DNA of 64,000 nucleotides from Sphingobacterium sp. UGAL515B_05 (lineage in GTDB: Bacteria; Bacteroidota; Bacteroidia; Sphingobacteriales; Sphingobacteriaceae), in the NCBI RefSeq assembly GCF_033097525.1, contig NZ_CP109907.1, positions 6,299,397 through 6,363,396 on the forward strand. Direction: 5' to 3'. The notes under the pieces are model-generated. The model had not been told where the DNA came from. It was given only the letters and a program-made list of their open reading frames with translations, and made no database searches. Shown here piece by piece: positions 24,864 to 31,636 of this stretch (position 1 is its first letter; every line of letters begins with the position of its first letter). The position numbers and the translations under genes were made by a program.

Positions 24864-25367
24864 ATGAAAAAGTATTTTATATTAAGCTGTATTATAACTG
24901 GATTTCTTTACTCCTGCAACGAAAAACCGATAGAGAAAAAGCCGTTTTTGGTGGAGAAGATTCAGAATTTTAATGCAATTTATCCAAATTGGGATAATAA
25001 TGATTTGGTTCGTGATAGCATCAGTAAAATATTCATTGATAGTGTTAATAGCTGGTTTGTAAATGATAAGGTTTTAGAAGGGATTCCAGTACAAATTTAT
25101 GAAGTTGGAAAGGCAGATGAAAAAGGGGAAACAATTAAGTATGGGCTGGGTAGGCTTGGAGCAATTTACGAAAGCGGGACATTAAATATGTCGTTATCAT
25201 TGATGATAACTGATTCAATGGCTAATGTAATTAATAATGATAGACAATATTATATAAAGGGTAAAATATTAAAAAATCTATATGCTCCCGAAGGACTATC
25301 TCGTGGGGAATACGATTTAGGTAAATATCGAGTTAAAGTAGATTCGCTATTTGTAAAAAACAAATAA
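24864..25367 (+). CDS. Accessory lipoprotein, 167 aa
   Basis: The ATG at 24864 gives a standard lipoprotein signal (MKKYFILSCIITGFLYSC, lipobox LYSC); the longer frame upstream has no such signal. The mature part is soluble with no known motif (EKIQNFNAIYPNWDNNDLVRDSI). It has its own strong promoter and lies in a cargo island inside the head genes, so it is probably expressed in the lysogen. Superinfection exclusion is a plausible but unproven role. Confidence 0.65.
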   Translation: MKKYFILSCIITGFLYSCNEKPIEKKPFLVEKIQNFNAIYPNWDNNDLVRDSISKIFIDSVNSWFVNDKVLEGIPVQIYEVGKADEKGETIKYGLGRLGAIYESGTLNMSLSLMITDSMANVINNDRQYYIKGKILKNLYAPEGLSRGEYDLGKYRVKVDSLFVKNK

Positions 25368-25403
25368 ATTTTGATTTTTAAAATATGTTTTGCATTTTTG
25401 AAA

Positions 25404-25520
25404 TGCGAATCAAGATGTGGAGCAAGTCCACTGAATTTAATTTATTAACAATAAAGCATAGGCATACCGGTGTAAGTCCGGAAATCAACGTTTCACGTCT
25501 TGGTTCGCGGTGACCTATGC
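25404..25520 (+). ncRNA. Structured RNA with alternative pairing to a downstream start codon
   Basis: A three-way arrangement is visible. GCATAGG (25456-25462) pairs with CCTATGC (25514-25520) and encloses hairpin CCGG-TGTAAGT-CCGG (25467-25481) and hairpin TCAC...GTGA (25493-25513). The latter's loop CTTGGTTCGC (25499-25508) pairs with upstream GCGAATCAAG (25405-25414, one G-U) or with GCGAACCAAG (25545-25554), which begins at the G of the next gene's ATG. A further hairpin GTGGA-GCAAG-TCCAC lies at 25417-25431. Mutually exclusive pairings of this sort are the mark of translational switches. No known riboswitch class was matched with confidence. Confidence 0.6.
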
Positions 25521-25542
25521 GCTTATTTAATATTTCCAAATT

Positions 25543-25788
25543 ATGCGAACCAAGGAAATCAAAACCCATCAGCTACCATCCAACATAGTAGCTTTCATGA
25601 CTGCACCATCTGTGCCAGTTGATCAAATCCAAGAAATTCAAACTATTTACAATGTCTCCCTACGGATCGCCGTTGACATCTACGAAAGTGTGGGCGAACG
25701 TTACACCGACGAAATCTGGGTAGCTGCAGTATGTGGTATTGCTTCACCCGCTTACCTTCAGGAAATGAAAGGAGGTTTGTCATGTTAA
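25543..25788 (+). CDS. Hypothetical accessory protein, 81 aa
   Basis: The ATG at 25543 lies within the sequence complementary to the upstream RNA loop, so translation may be switched. The product is a small soluble protein (IQEIQTIYNVSLRIAVDIYESVGERY) with no recognised family. It overlaps the next gene by 7 bases; the intervening AAAGGAGG is an unusually strong Shine-Dalgarno for this phylum. Confidence 0.55.
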   Translation: MRTKEIKTHQLPSNIVAFMTAPSVPVDQIQEIQTIYNVSLRIAVDIYESVGERYTDEIWVAAVCGIASPAYLQEMKGGLSC

Positions 25789-26039
25789 ATTCAGAAACCA
25801 TGCCAACCACCCCTGCAATCCTCACATCAGAGGAATTATCCCAACTGAAAGACCTTCTTTTCACTATCCAATGGTTCAATGAGGAAATGGCGTCGGATCC
25901 GGCTAATGAGGTGATATCGGCCTTACTGGAATCTACCAATCACGGCAACAGTAATCAAATCGGTGAAGCAGTTCAGCTGCTGTATAAACTTGCGTTGAAC
26001 TCGGCTTTTGTATCTAAATTGCATAGCAAGTTGAAGTAG
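25782..26039 (+). CDS. Hypothetical accessory protein, 85 aa
   Basis: The start at 25782 follows AAAGGAGG. The small helical, acidic protein (LTSEELSQLKDLLFTIQWFNEEMA; NQIGEAVQLLYKLALNSAFV) is coupled to the preceding gene. No motif is recognised. Confidence 0.55.
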   Translation: MLNSETMPTTPAILTSEELSQLKDLLFTIQWFNEEMASDPANEVISALLESTNHGNSNQIGEAVQLLYKLALNSAFVSKLHSKLK

Positions 26040-26099
26040 AAAAAGTCCCCATACATTATGCAAACTGCCTTTACAGGTGGTAATAGGGAGATATTAAAT

Positions 26100-26160
26100 A
26101 AACATTTTAAACAAAGTTTATACAACGTTTGAATTGTTTATAAAATGTTTAATATATTTG
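26100..26160 (+). promoter_or_regulatory. Rightward promoter/operator for the KilA-N gene
   Basis: TTTG (26128-26131), 21 bases and TATATTTG (26153-26160) match the prophage promoter family. The spacer is like the 38.9 kb promoter with two bases added. Upstream AACATTTTAAACAA (26101-26114) and downstream TTGTTTATAAAATGTT form an imperfect inverted repeat across it. Confidence 0.65.
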
Positions 26161-26180
26161 AATTGTTAAGGAATTAAATT

Positions 26181-27068
26181 ATGAATATACACGAAAGAAA
26201 TTCGGCAGATATGCCAAGCATATTCTCTTATAATGGGAATGCTGTTACGTTTAAAACGAATGATGGCGTAACTTATATAAATGCAAATGAAATGGCCAAA
26301 CCTTTTCCAAACAAGGAGCCTAAACACTGGTTTGAAAACCCAAGCACTCATGAATACATATACGCTTTGGCTAAACACAAAGGAATAGAAGCGAAGTGCC
26401 AAAAACCGACTTCGTTAAATACCAGCGAGTTAGCAAAAATATACCCGACATTACTAATTGTTGTGAAAGGAGGTATTCCTGGGCAAGTCAAACAAGGGAC
26501 ATGGATGCATGAGGATGTAGCCTTAGAATACGCTCAATGGTTATCTATTGATTTTAAATTATGGTGTAACGATAGGATAAAGGAATTACTTTTAAATGGA
26601 GTATCCATCGCTCAAGGATCTATCGATCTACATTCTGAAATTGCACATCTTGAAAGCGAGTTAGAGTATGACAGACAACAGATAGACCGTAAAACCGTCA
26701 AATTAGAGACTATAAAAGAACTATTAAATAAAACCCACGCGAATACCGGCTACCAACTGGAAGTGCCAAAAACTATTGATACTCCTCCGATACAGCAACA
26801 AAAACTTACTTGGCAAGAATCATTCATTATCACCTACGAGCAGTATATATATGACAACATTGTAAATAATATCGACGAGTGGCTTAATCAAGGGACAATC
26901 CCGGTTGCCGAATTCAATAGCAAATATAGACCAAAGGGGCTGGGTGTCAAAATGTACATTAGAGCTATAAAACGATATTGTATACACTGCAATATTAGGT
27001 TCATCCCTCATAAAGTTGTATATCTTACTCAAACTGGCTCTGTCCGTTGTAGGATCTTCGAGAAGTAA
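26181..27068 (+). CDS. KilA-N domain DNA-binding protein
   Basis: The 295 aa protein has a KilA-N domain in residues about 15-135. It includes the block YINANEMAKPF near the start and GTWMHEDVALEYAQWLSIDFKLWCNDRI at its end. A coiled-coil region follows (about 150-185), then a C-terminal helical domain ending in GSVRCRIF. KilA-N proteins bind DNA and are common in phages as regulators. It stands alone behind a prophage-type promoter. It could regulate the cargo genes or lysogeny; the target is unknown. Confidence 0.85.
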   Translation: MNIHERNSADMPSIFSYNGNAVTFKTNDGVTYINANEMAKPFPNKEPKHWFENPSTHEYIYALAKHKGIEAKCQKPTSLNTSELAKIYPTLLIVVKGGIPGQVKQGTWMHEDVALEYAQWLSIDFKLWCNDRIKELLLNGVSIAQGSIDLHSEIAHLESELEYDRQQIDRKTVKLETIKELLNKTHANTGYQLEVPKTIDTPPIQQQKLTWQESFIITYEQYIYDNIVNNIDEWLNQGTIPVAEFNSKYRPKGLGVKMYIRAIKRYCIHCNIRFIPHKVVYLTQTGSVRCRIFEK

Positions 27069-27075
27069 AACAGTA

Positions 27076-27098
27076 ATGGCCCCAAATATTGGGGCTAT
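27076..27098. terminator. Bidirectional terminator between KilA-N and lipoprotein genes
   Basis: GCCCCAA/TTGGGGC (27079-27095) forms a stem between convergent genes, with TATTATT following rightward. The T-tract is weak. Confidence 0.5.
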
Positions 27099-27967
27099 TA
27101 TTCCACCAATTCGCCGTTTGATTTTTTGAATTTATAAACTGAGGTATCATCTGTTAATGTAACAACGATATTATCAGGCTCATCAGTAATTACGATATTA
27201 TCCTTATTAATATCACCATTTCTTTTTATGCTTTTTTCCCAAAAGGGCACAAAGTTACCAGATGCGCTTGTTAATGGATGGCAAGATACTTTAAACCCAC
27301 CAAGCTCATTTTTAATAAGTATCATCCTGTTTTCTTCAAAATAAAAGATAGCCAATGCGCTCCGTTCTAACAATACCGAGGTATCACCAGATTCTAGCAC
27401 CTTTTCTCCGTTGGCTCTCACAAACATATTCACCTTACCGTTACTTAAAAACCAAACTGTCTTATTTGTAAATGTTAGAGATAATAGATAAGCATTATTA
27501 TCGTCCGTAACTTTAGACTCAATTACATTAATGGAAGTATTATGAGGATACACAACCCCGTAAGATAATAGCTTGGAGCCACCTACTGTTTTGAAAGCAA
27601 TAATAGCAGCGTCACCTTGCTTAATTTGATTATCAGGAGCAAAATCAATAGACCCAACTTTACCTTTCAGGTCAATAGAAAGTTTCTTGTAACCCTTAGC
27701 GGCAACTTTACCAATGTCATCGATATAAGCTATAACCAAATCTGTTTCATTGCTACCTACAACAACCTTGTATTTTTTGTCCTTCGTAATACCCTCATTA
27801 ATGATAGTGTAATCCCTAAGTTCTGGGAGTACCCATTTAAATTTATCACGAATAACATCTGATTTTGTTTCTTGTTCCGTTTTGGGCTCCGGACTAGGAG
27901 AATCACTCTTACTACAGCCGGTAACAGCCAAGGAAGCAGCTAATATAAATGGAAAAAATCTTTTCAT
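27098..27967 (-). CDS. Accessory lipoprotein, 289 aa
   Basis: A lipoprotein signal with lipobox AVTGC (Cys18) is followed by a Ser/Pro/Glu linker (SDSPSPEPKTEQETKSD) and a mainly beta-strand mature domain. It is probably on the outer membrane or facing the periplasm. It is in the cargo island and leftward, convergent with the KilA-N gene. No known domain is recognised. Confidence 0.65.
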   Translation of the reverse strand: MKRFFPFILAASLAVTGCSKSDSPSPEPKTEQETKSDVIRDKFKWVLPELRDYTIINEGITKDKKYKVVVGSNETDLVIAYIDDIGKVAAKGYKKLSIDLKGKVGSIDFAPDNQIKQGDAAIIAFKTVGGSKLLSYGVVYPHNTSINVIESKVTDDNNAYLLSLTFTNKTVWFLSNGKVNMFVRANGEKVLESGDTSVLLERSALAIFYFEENRMILIKNELGGFKVSCHPLTSASGNFVPFWEKSIKRNGDINKDNIVITDEPDNIVVTLTDDTSVYKFKKSNGELVE

Positions 27968-28012
27968 AATATGTGTATGTTAACACAAACTTAAGGAAAA
28001 GATTGGAGAAAG

Positions 28013-28037
28013 AAAAAAGCCCTCTGGTGGAGGGCTT
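28013..28037 (-). terminator. Terminator of the 28049-28324 gene
   Basis: AAGCCCTC/GAGGGCTT (28017-28024 with 28030-28037) is followed leftward by TTTTTC, 11 bases after the stop codon. Confidence 0.7.
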
Positions 28038-28048
28038 GTAAAAAGTAG

Positions 28049-28324
28049 TTAGGCCGACTTTTTTAAATCATCTCTTTCTTTCTTCAATTCTATTATCTTT
28101 CGGTTTGCACTCTGTGAAAGTGTTTCTTTCTCAGTAAACATCTGCCCAAAAATGTCAATTAAATCTAACATTGAATAAAGCTGTTGTATCTCAGATTCGA
28201 TTAAGAATATTTTAAATTCGTTTTCTGAAAGTTGTGCTTTAGCTAATGCAATGGTAGCACCTTCGTTTTTTGTCAATTGCCAGAACAATGGCTCGGCATT
28301 GAAATTAATGTTCAATTTTTCCAT
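28049..28324 (-). CDS. Hypothetical accessory protein, 91 aa
   Basis: This all-helical, highly charged protein (LFWQLTKNEGATIALAKAQL; C-terminal KIIELKKERDDLKK) is likely coiled-coil. It has a clear promoter/operator and terminator of its own, so it is an independent cargo unit. The function is unknown. Confidence 0.6.
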   Translation of the reverse strand: MEKLNINFNAEPLFWQLTKNEGATIALAKAQLSENEFKIFLIESEIQQLYSMLDLIDIFGQMFTEKETLSQSANRKIIELKKERDDLKKSA

Positions 28325-28352
28325 CTGTGTATGTTTTAATAAATTATTTAGT

Positions 28353-28392
28353 CAAACATACTAAGAAAATTATCATGCTAAAAATTTTTAGC
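28353..28392 (-). promoter_or_regulatory. Leftward promoter with 16-base palindrome
   Basis: Leftward TATGTTTG (28360-28353) with TTTT 19 bases upstream (28383-28380) gives a Bacteroidota promoter for the 28324 start. A perfect palindrome GCTAAAAATTTTTAGC (28377-28392) covers its -33 region and could be a repressor site. Confidence 0.55.
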
Positions 28393-28653
28393 AAACTGAT
28401 TTACTGTAATTTTTCAACAAATAATGTTGAAAAAAGTTATTTTTAAAATCTTTTGATTTTATAATATTTATAACTACAAATCACTGAATTCGTAAGAAAA
28501 CAAATCCCCCAGACATCACACGATGCTGGGGGATTTGTATAGCCAACTAATATTCCCCTAAATCACAATTCTACAGATAAAGTTTTTGATTTTGCAAAAT
28601 TTATCTTATGTATTTTTGTACTAATAAATAATCAAATATTAAAACGAGATACA
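28393..28653. other. Non-coding stretch with a long orphan hairpin
   Basis: With the preceding promoter this makes 329 bases without a gene. Its main feature is a hairpin at 28500-28538. ACAAATCCCCCAG pairs with CTGGGGGATTTGT (13 bp), with an inner CATC/GATG. TATTTTTG at 28611-28618 could be the -7 element for the 28654 gene, although a TTTG at the usual distance is missing (16 or 22 bases). Confidence 0.6.
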
Positions 28654-29358
28654 ATGATCAAAACTATCGATTTGCCACCAATATTGATAAAAGTTGGTCG
28701 AGAGGAGCATCTACGAGATTTAGTAAATAACGGAAAAATACTATTTGGCTCATCTAGATTTTATAGAGGTCAAGATAAACCTGATTATAAAACTACCTTA
28801 GAAAGAGTTATATATAATCAAATAGATGAAAACCTTTCTACTTTTGATCCTTTGGAATCAGCTTCTTCCATCGAATATACAAATGAAGGACCGATTGTAA
28901 ATTTCAGCGAAAGCCATTCACATATCCTTAGTCTTTATGGATTTGCGCCGAAAGTCGATTTCAATTTTAAAATATCGGATAAAATGAGAGAATTTGGGTA
29001 TAAGTTCTTTACCATATTTGATTCAAAATTTTTTTTAGAAAAATTGAATTTAGCCCTTGGAGAAATTAATCTAACCAATGTAGTTTCTCAACCTGAATAT
29101 GGATATGTAAAATACTATGATTTAAAGCCAGGTGAGAATATATCGAATCTAACTCAATTTCACAAGAAGAAATCTGACTTTGATTATCAAATGGAATATA
29201 GAGTAATAGCGAGATTACCGCAAAATGAATCTTTAAATGGTGGTTGTATAGTAAATCTCGGTTGCCCTCTCTTCAAGGATAGTGAATGGGATGATAAGGC
29301 CGAGGTTTACCCTATAGAGAAGTTATATAGTATGTTATTAGATATTAGAGGAGAATAA
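28654..29358 (+). CDS. Hypothetical accessory protein, 234 aa
   Basis: This soluble protein contains ILIKVGREEHLRDLVNNGKILF at the start and, near residue 175, FHKKKSDFDYQMEYRV. A lysine-rich block followed by Q-x-E-Y-R is seen in DUF2971-like and related phage and defence proteins. The central SESHSHILSLYGF is also notable. The family link is weak. It is a single gene in the cargo island and AT-rich; a defence role is possible but not shown. Confidence 0.55.
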   Translation: MIKTIDLPPILIKVGREEHLRDLVNNGKILFGSSRFYRGQDKPDYKTTLERVIYNQIDENLSTFDPLESASSIEYTNEGPIVNFSESHSHILSLYGFAPKVDFNFKISDKMREFGYKFFTIFDSKFFLEKLNLALGEINLTNVVSQPEYGYVKYYDLKPGENISNLTQFHKKKSDFDYQMEYRVIARLPQNESLNGGCIVNLGCPLFKDSEWDDKAEVYPIEKLYSMLLDIRGE

Positions 29359-29794
29359 ATCGGTTATTCTCAGAGACATTAGGTGATTCGATTTTATGGC
29401 CATTCAATGAAATGTAGTTTCCAATTCGTAATCCTTGATCTTTCATATAATTGATTTAATAATACTTCTATTTCATTTTCACAACATCGGTCGTATTTGA
29501 AAAAACCGTGAGGTGTTTGGGAGACAACCCCACGGTACAACCAATTATAAACCTAAATTATGAAAAGTGCTTAACAAAGCCTGTCTTTCCAGGCTGTCAG
29601 GTGCTAACGTTCGGTATGGATTTACAGTCCAACCATTGTTTTTCCGATTTGTCACTCATTGGCAAACACATCGTCGCCGAGGTGATACCCGTCCGGTCAT
29701 GTCCGTATCTCTATTACCTGTCCATGAAGTCAACCGTCTCCAGTTCTATGTAACCCAACACGGTTAGCACCATCTCTGCTATCTGTAAGGGTTG
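29359..29794. other. Non-coding region with structured RNA signals
   Basis: The first 140 bases show nothing clear. At 29505-29536 a hairpin ACCGTG...CACGGT is preceded by an A-run on the plus strand. A 30-base segment at 29539-29568 follows that recurs exactly at 52724-52753 (opposite strand), then a four-codon frame MKSA (29560-29574). From 29577 a hairpin GCCTG-TCTTTC-CAGGC is followed by GGTGCTAAC near 29598. Its inverted copy GTTAGCACC near 29763-29772 would close a domain of about 170 bases just downstream of tRNA-Ala. Confidence 0.5.
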
Positions 29795-29869
29795 TGGAGA
29801 ATAACGGATTCGAACCGTTGACCCCCTGCGTGCAAGGCAGGTGCTCTAGCCAGGCTGAGCTAATTCCCC
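29795..29869 (-). tRNA. tRNA-Ala (TGC)
   Basis: This is a complete class I cloverleaf: acceptor GGGGAAT/ATTCTCC (one G-U), D arm GCTC...GAGC, anticodon arm CCTGC-CTTGCAC-GCAGG with anticodon TGC, T arm AACGG-TTCGAAT-CCGTT, discriminator A, and CCA not encoded. It lies in the cargo island, 12 bases after a terminator on the same strand. It is a prophage-borne, apparently functional tRNA. Confidence 0.93.
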
Positions 29870-29880
29870 CGTTTTTTTTC

Positions 29881-29911
29881 AAAAAAGCCAATTCCGTAAA
29901 ACTGGCTTTTC
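29881..29911. terminator. Terminator after the 29935-30207 gene
   Basis: AAAAGCCA pairs with TGGCTTTT (29883-29910). Read leftward it is followed by TTTTTTG. It separates the small exported protein gene from tRNA-Ala and also has Ts on the plus strand. Confidence 0.7.
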
Positions 29912-29934
29912 TATTTTCTCTTTTTTCTATTCAC

Positions 29935-30207
29935 CTATAACATTCTGATTGTAGGCGGTCCGTTGGCATTCGGTGTGATATCTGATTGATGTCCAGATAG
30001 TGTTTCGTCTTCTGATAATACAGTTACCATTTTGCCGTATTGAGGTTCAACAGAAGGTGTTACACCGTCAAGGATAGCCACCATTTGCGGACTATCTGAA
30101 CCTTTCTTTAACTCAATGGGCTTATTCTTATCGAATGAAGCGTACACAGCGCCAACCATTAAAAAAGAGAACATTCCGACTAATGCAATTGCAATAAATC
30201 TCTTCAT
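29935..30207 (-). CDS. Small exported protein, 90 aa
   Basis: A signal peptide (FIAIALVGMFSFLMVGAVYA, cleavage about residue 23-24) is followed by a short acidic, unstructured-looking mature part (ELKKGSDSPQMVAILDG). It is preceded by a leader of about 190 bases that starts at a prophage-family promoter and contains leader copy B. The function is unknown. It is the gene nearest to the cyclase but divergent from it. Confidence 0.6.
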   Translation of the reverse strand: MKRFIAIALVGMFSFLMVGAVYASFDKNKPIELKKGSDSPQMVAILDGVTPSVEPQYGKMVTVLSEDETLSGHQSDITPNANGPPTIRML

Positions 30208-30396
30208 TTCTTGAATGGTTTTAATAAAACAATGAACTATTGTGCTGTCTTTCCAGCTGTCTTAATTTTTAACCTTTCGGCACCCCAACCGACTACGTGT
30301 CGTTTGCTTCTCGCTATTGGGATTTATTTCTTGTTAGAGTTTTTATAACGACCCTAGTCTCTTACCACTGTGTGACCGTTGCCCCAATCACTTGAA
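30208..30396 (-). promoter_or_regulatory. Long 5' leader including leader element copy B
   Basis: The leader begins near 30390. Plus-strand TTCTTGTTAGAG (30328-30340) and GTTGCCCC (30378-30385) match the leader family, but the stem is weak here (AACG/CGTT). At 30241-30262 a hairpin GCTG-TCTTTC-CAGC repeats the one at 29577, including downstream TAAC-x-TTCGG. CCCAA/TTGGG (about 30283-30320) encloses CGAC/GTCG. Confidence 0.45.
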
Positions 30397-30427
30397 CAAA
30401 TATAATACAATTTTTAAACAAAACAAA
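30397..30427 (-). promoter_or_regulatory. Leftward prophage promoter with phased repeats
   Basis: Read leftward: TTTG (30427-30424), 19 bases, TATATTTG (30404-30397). AAACATTTT units follow upstream to 30455. It serves the exported-protein leader and possibly tRNA-Ala. Confidence 0.75.
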
Positions 30428-30535
30428 CATTTATTAAACATTTTAAACATTTTATTTTCAATCATAATTATTCACTTGGTTATGAAAAATGGAATTATAG
30501 TTTTATATTGGGTTCATTAAACCAAATTAACCAAC

Positions 30536-31636
30536 ATGGAAGAAAAGGATAAAAAAAGAAATCTAAATTCACAAGGCAACGCTAGAATGTTATCAGAAGC
30601 AGAACGCCTTTCGATTCATGATCACGATCACATAACTCCATTGGAATACTATCGGATGGTAACAAAAGATGGAAAAATTCGAGTGATAAAAACTCATAGA
30701 AATGAAGGGGAATCAATTTTTGACTCAAGCTCTGAAACCAAAATTAATATTGAAGAAGAAATATTAAACTTAAAACGCCAACTTTTAAGCGAAAGAGACA
30801 AATTACATGCGGAGCAAGGTGATAAAAAAGAATTGCTAAGAGTGTATAAGGAATTAGAAAGTAAACAAAAGAGCTCTCACATCATAAGTAGAATTCATAG
30901 CGAAGCTGTGTCGAAATACTTGAGTTCTAAAGAATTTAGATCACAATTTGAGCACGGTAAAGAAACATTTGCTGTAGTTGTTTCTATCGATATTAGACGA
31001 TCAACAGAGTTAATGCTAAAGGCAAAAAATCCTACCGAATATTCTGATTTTATAACTGGTTTGAGTGATAAGTTATCAAAAGCTATAATAAACAATTTCG
31101 GTATTTTCGATAAATTTACAGGTGATGGGATTTTAGCATTCTTTCCAAAATTCTATAGTGGAGAAGAAGCCGTATTAAGAGCATTAATAGCGGCAGAAGA
31201 ATGTCATGCAATATTTGACGACCATTATAAAAGTAGTCGTGATAAGTTTACTGTTTTTATTAAAGACGTAGGATTAGGTGTGGGTATTGATTGCGGAACA
31301 GTTAGTATAGCGAATACATCATCTGAACTTACTGTAGTGGGAAGACCTGTTGTTTATGCTTGTAGGTTTTCAGGCGCTAAGGCTGGCGACACTTTACTAA
31401 ATTTAGAACCTTATGAGCAATTAATTAATATGGATCATCCTATGATAAAGGATATTGAAGAAAGTGAAATTCATATAAAAAATGAAGGTGTAGCATTAGC
31501 TTTTAAAGTGAGAATTGATAGTAATAAATATGAGTATAAAACAGCTTACCCTTGGGATGTGTTTAAAGATGATAAAACACCAACTCAACAACCTGAAGAT
31601 ATCCATAGAGAAATGAAAGATAAAAAAGGCGCCTAA
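30536..31636 (+). CDS. Class III nucleotide cyclase, Pycsar-like
   Basis: The 366 aa protein has a helical/coiled N-terminal part (to about residue 115) and a class III cyclase homology domain (about 145-290). Both metal-binding aspartates are visible: SIDIRRSTELM (Asp152) and FTGDGILAFF (Asp197). The catalytic arginine is seen in VVGRPVVYACRFSGAK (Arg277). The usual Asn of the G-x-x-V-N-x-A-x-R motif is replaced (V-V-Y-A-C-R). Soluble cyclases of this size with D-I-R-x-S-T occur in Pycsar defence, making cCMP or cUMP. No adjacent membrane or TIR effector is present. It ends 4 bases inside the portal gene end (convergent). Function as defence is inferred. Confidence 0.75.
   Translation: MEEKDKKRNLNSQGNARMLSEAERLSIHDHDHITPLEYYRMVTKDGKIRVIKTHRNEGESIFDSSSETKINIEEEILNLKRQLLSERDKLHAEQGDKKELLRVYKELESKQKSSHIISRIHSEAVSKYLSSKEFRSQFEHGKETFAVVVSIDIRRSTELMLKAKNPTEYSDFITGLSDKLSKAIINNFGIFDKFTGDGILAFFPKFYSGEEAVLRALIAAEECHAIFDDHYKSSRDKFTVFIKDVGLGVGIDCGTVSIANTSSELTVVGRPVVYACRFSGAKAGDTLLNLEPYEQLINMDHPMIKDIEESEIHIKNEGVALAFKVRIDSNKYEYKTAYPWDVFKDDKTPTQQPEDIHREMKDKKGA

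Noticed and set aside
25404..25520. Cobalamin-type riboswitch
   Set aside because: CCGGTGTAAGTCCGG recalls the riboswitch core, but the B12 box and other conserved parts are missing and the downstream gene has no cobalamin link.
29620..29660. tRNA-Tyr
   Set aside because: The minus strand has GGACTGTAAATCC like a Tyr anticodon arm, but no proper T arm or acceptor stem can be formed.
29935..30207. Effector of a Pycsar operon
   Set aside because: It is divergent from the cyclase and has a cleavable signal peptide but no effector domain, so the pair is not canonical.
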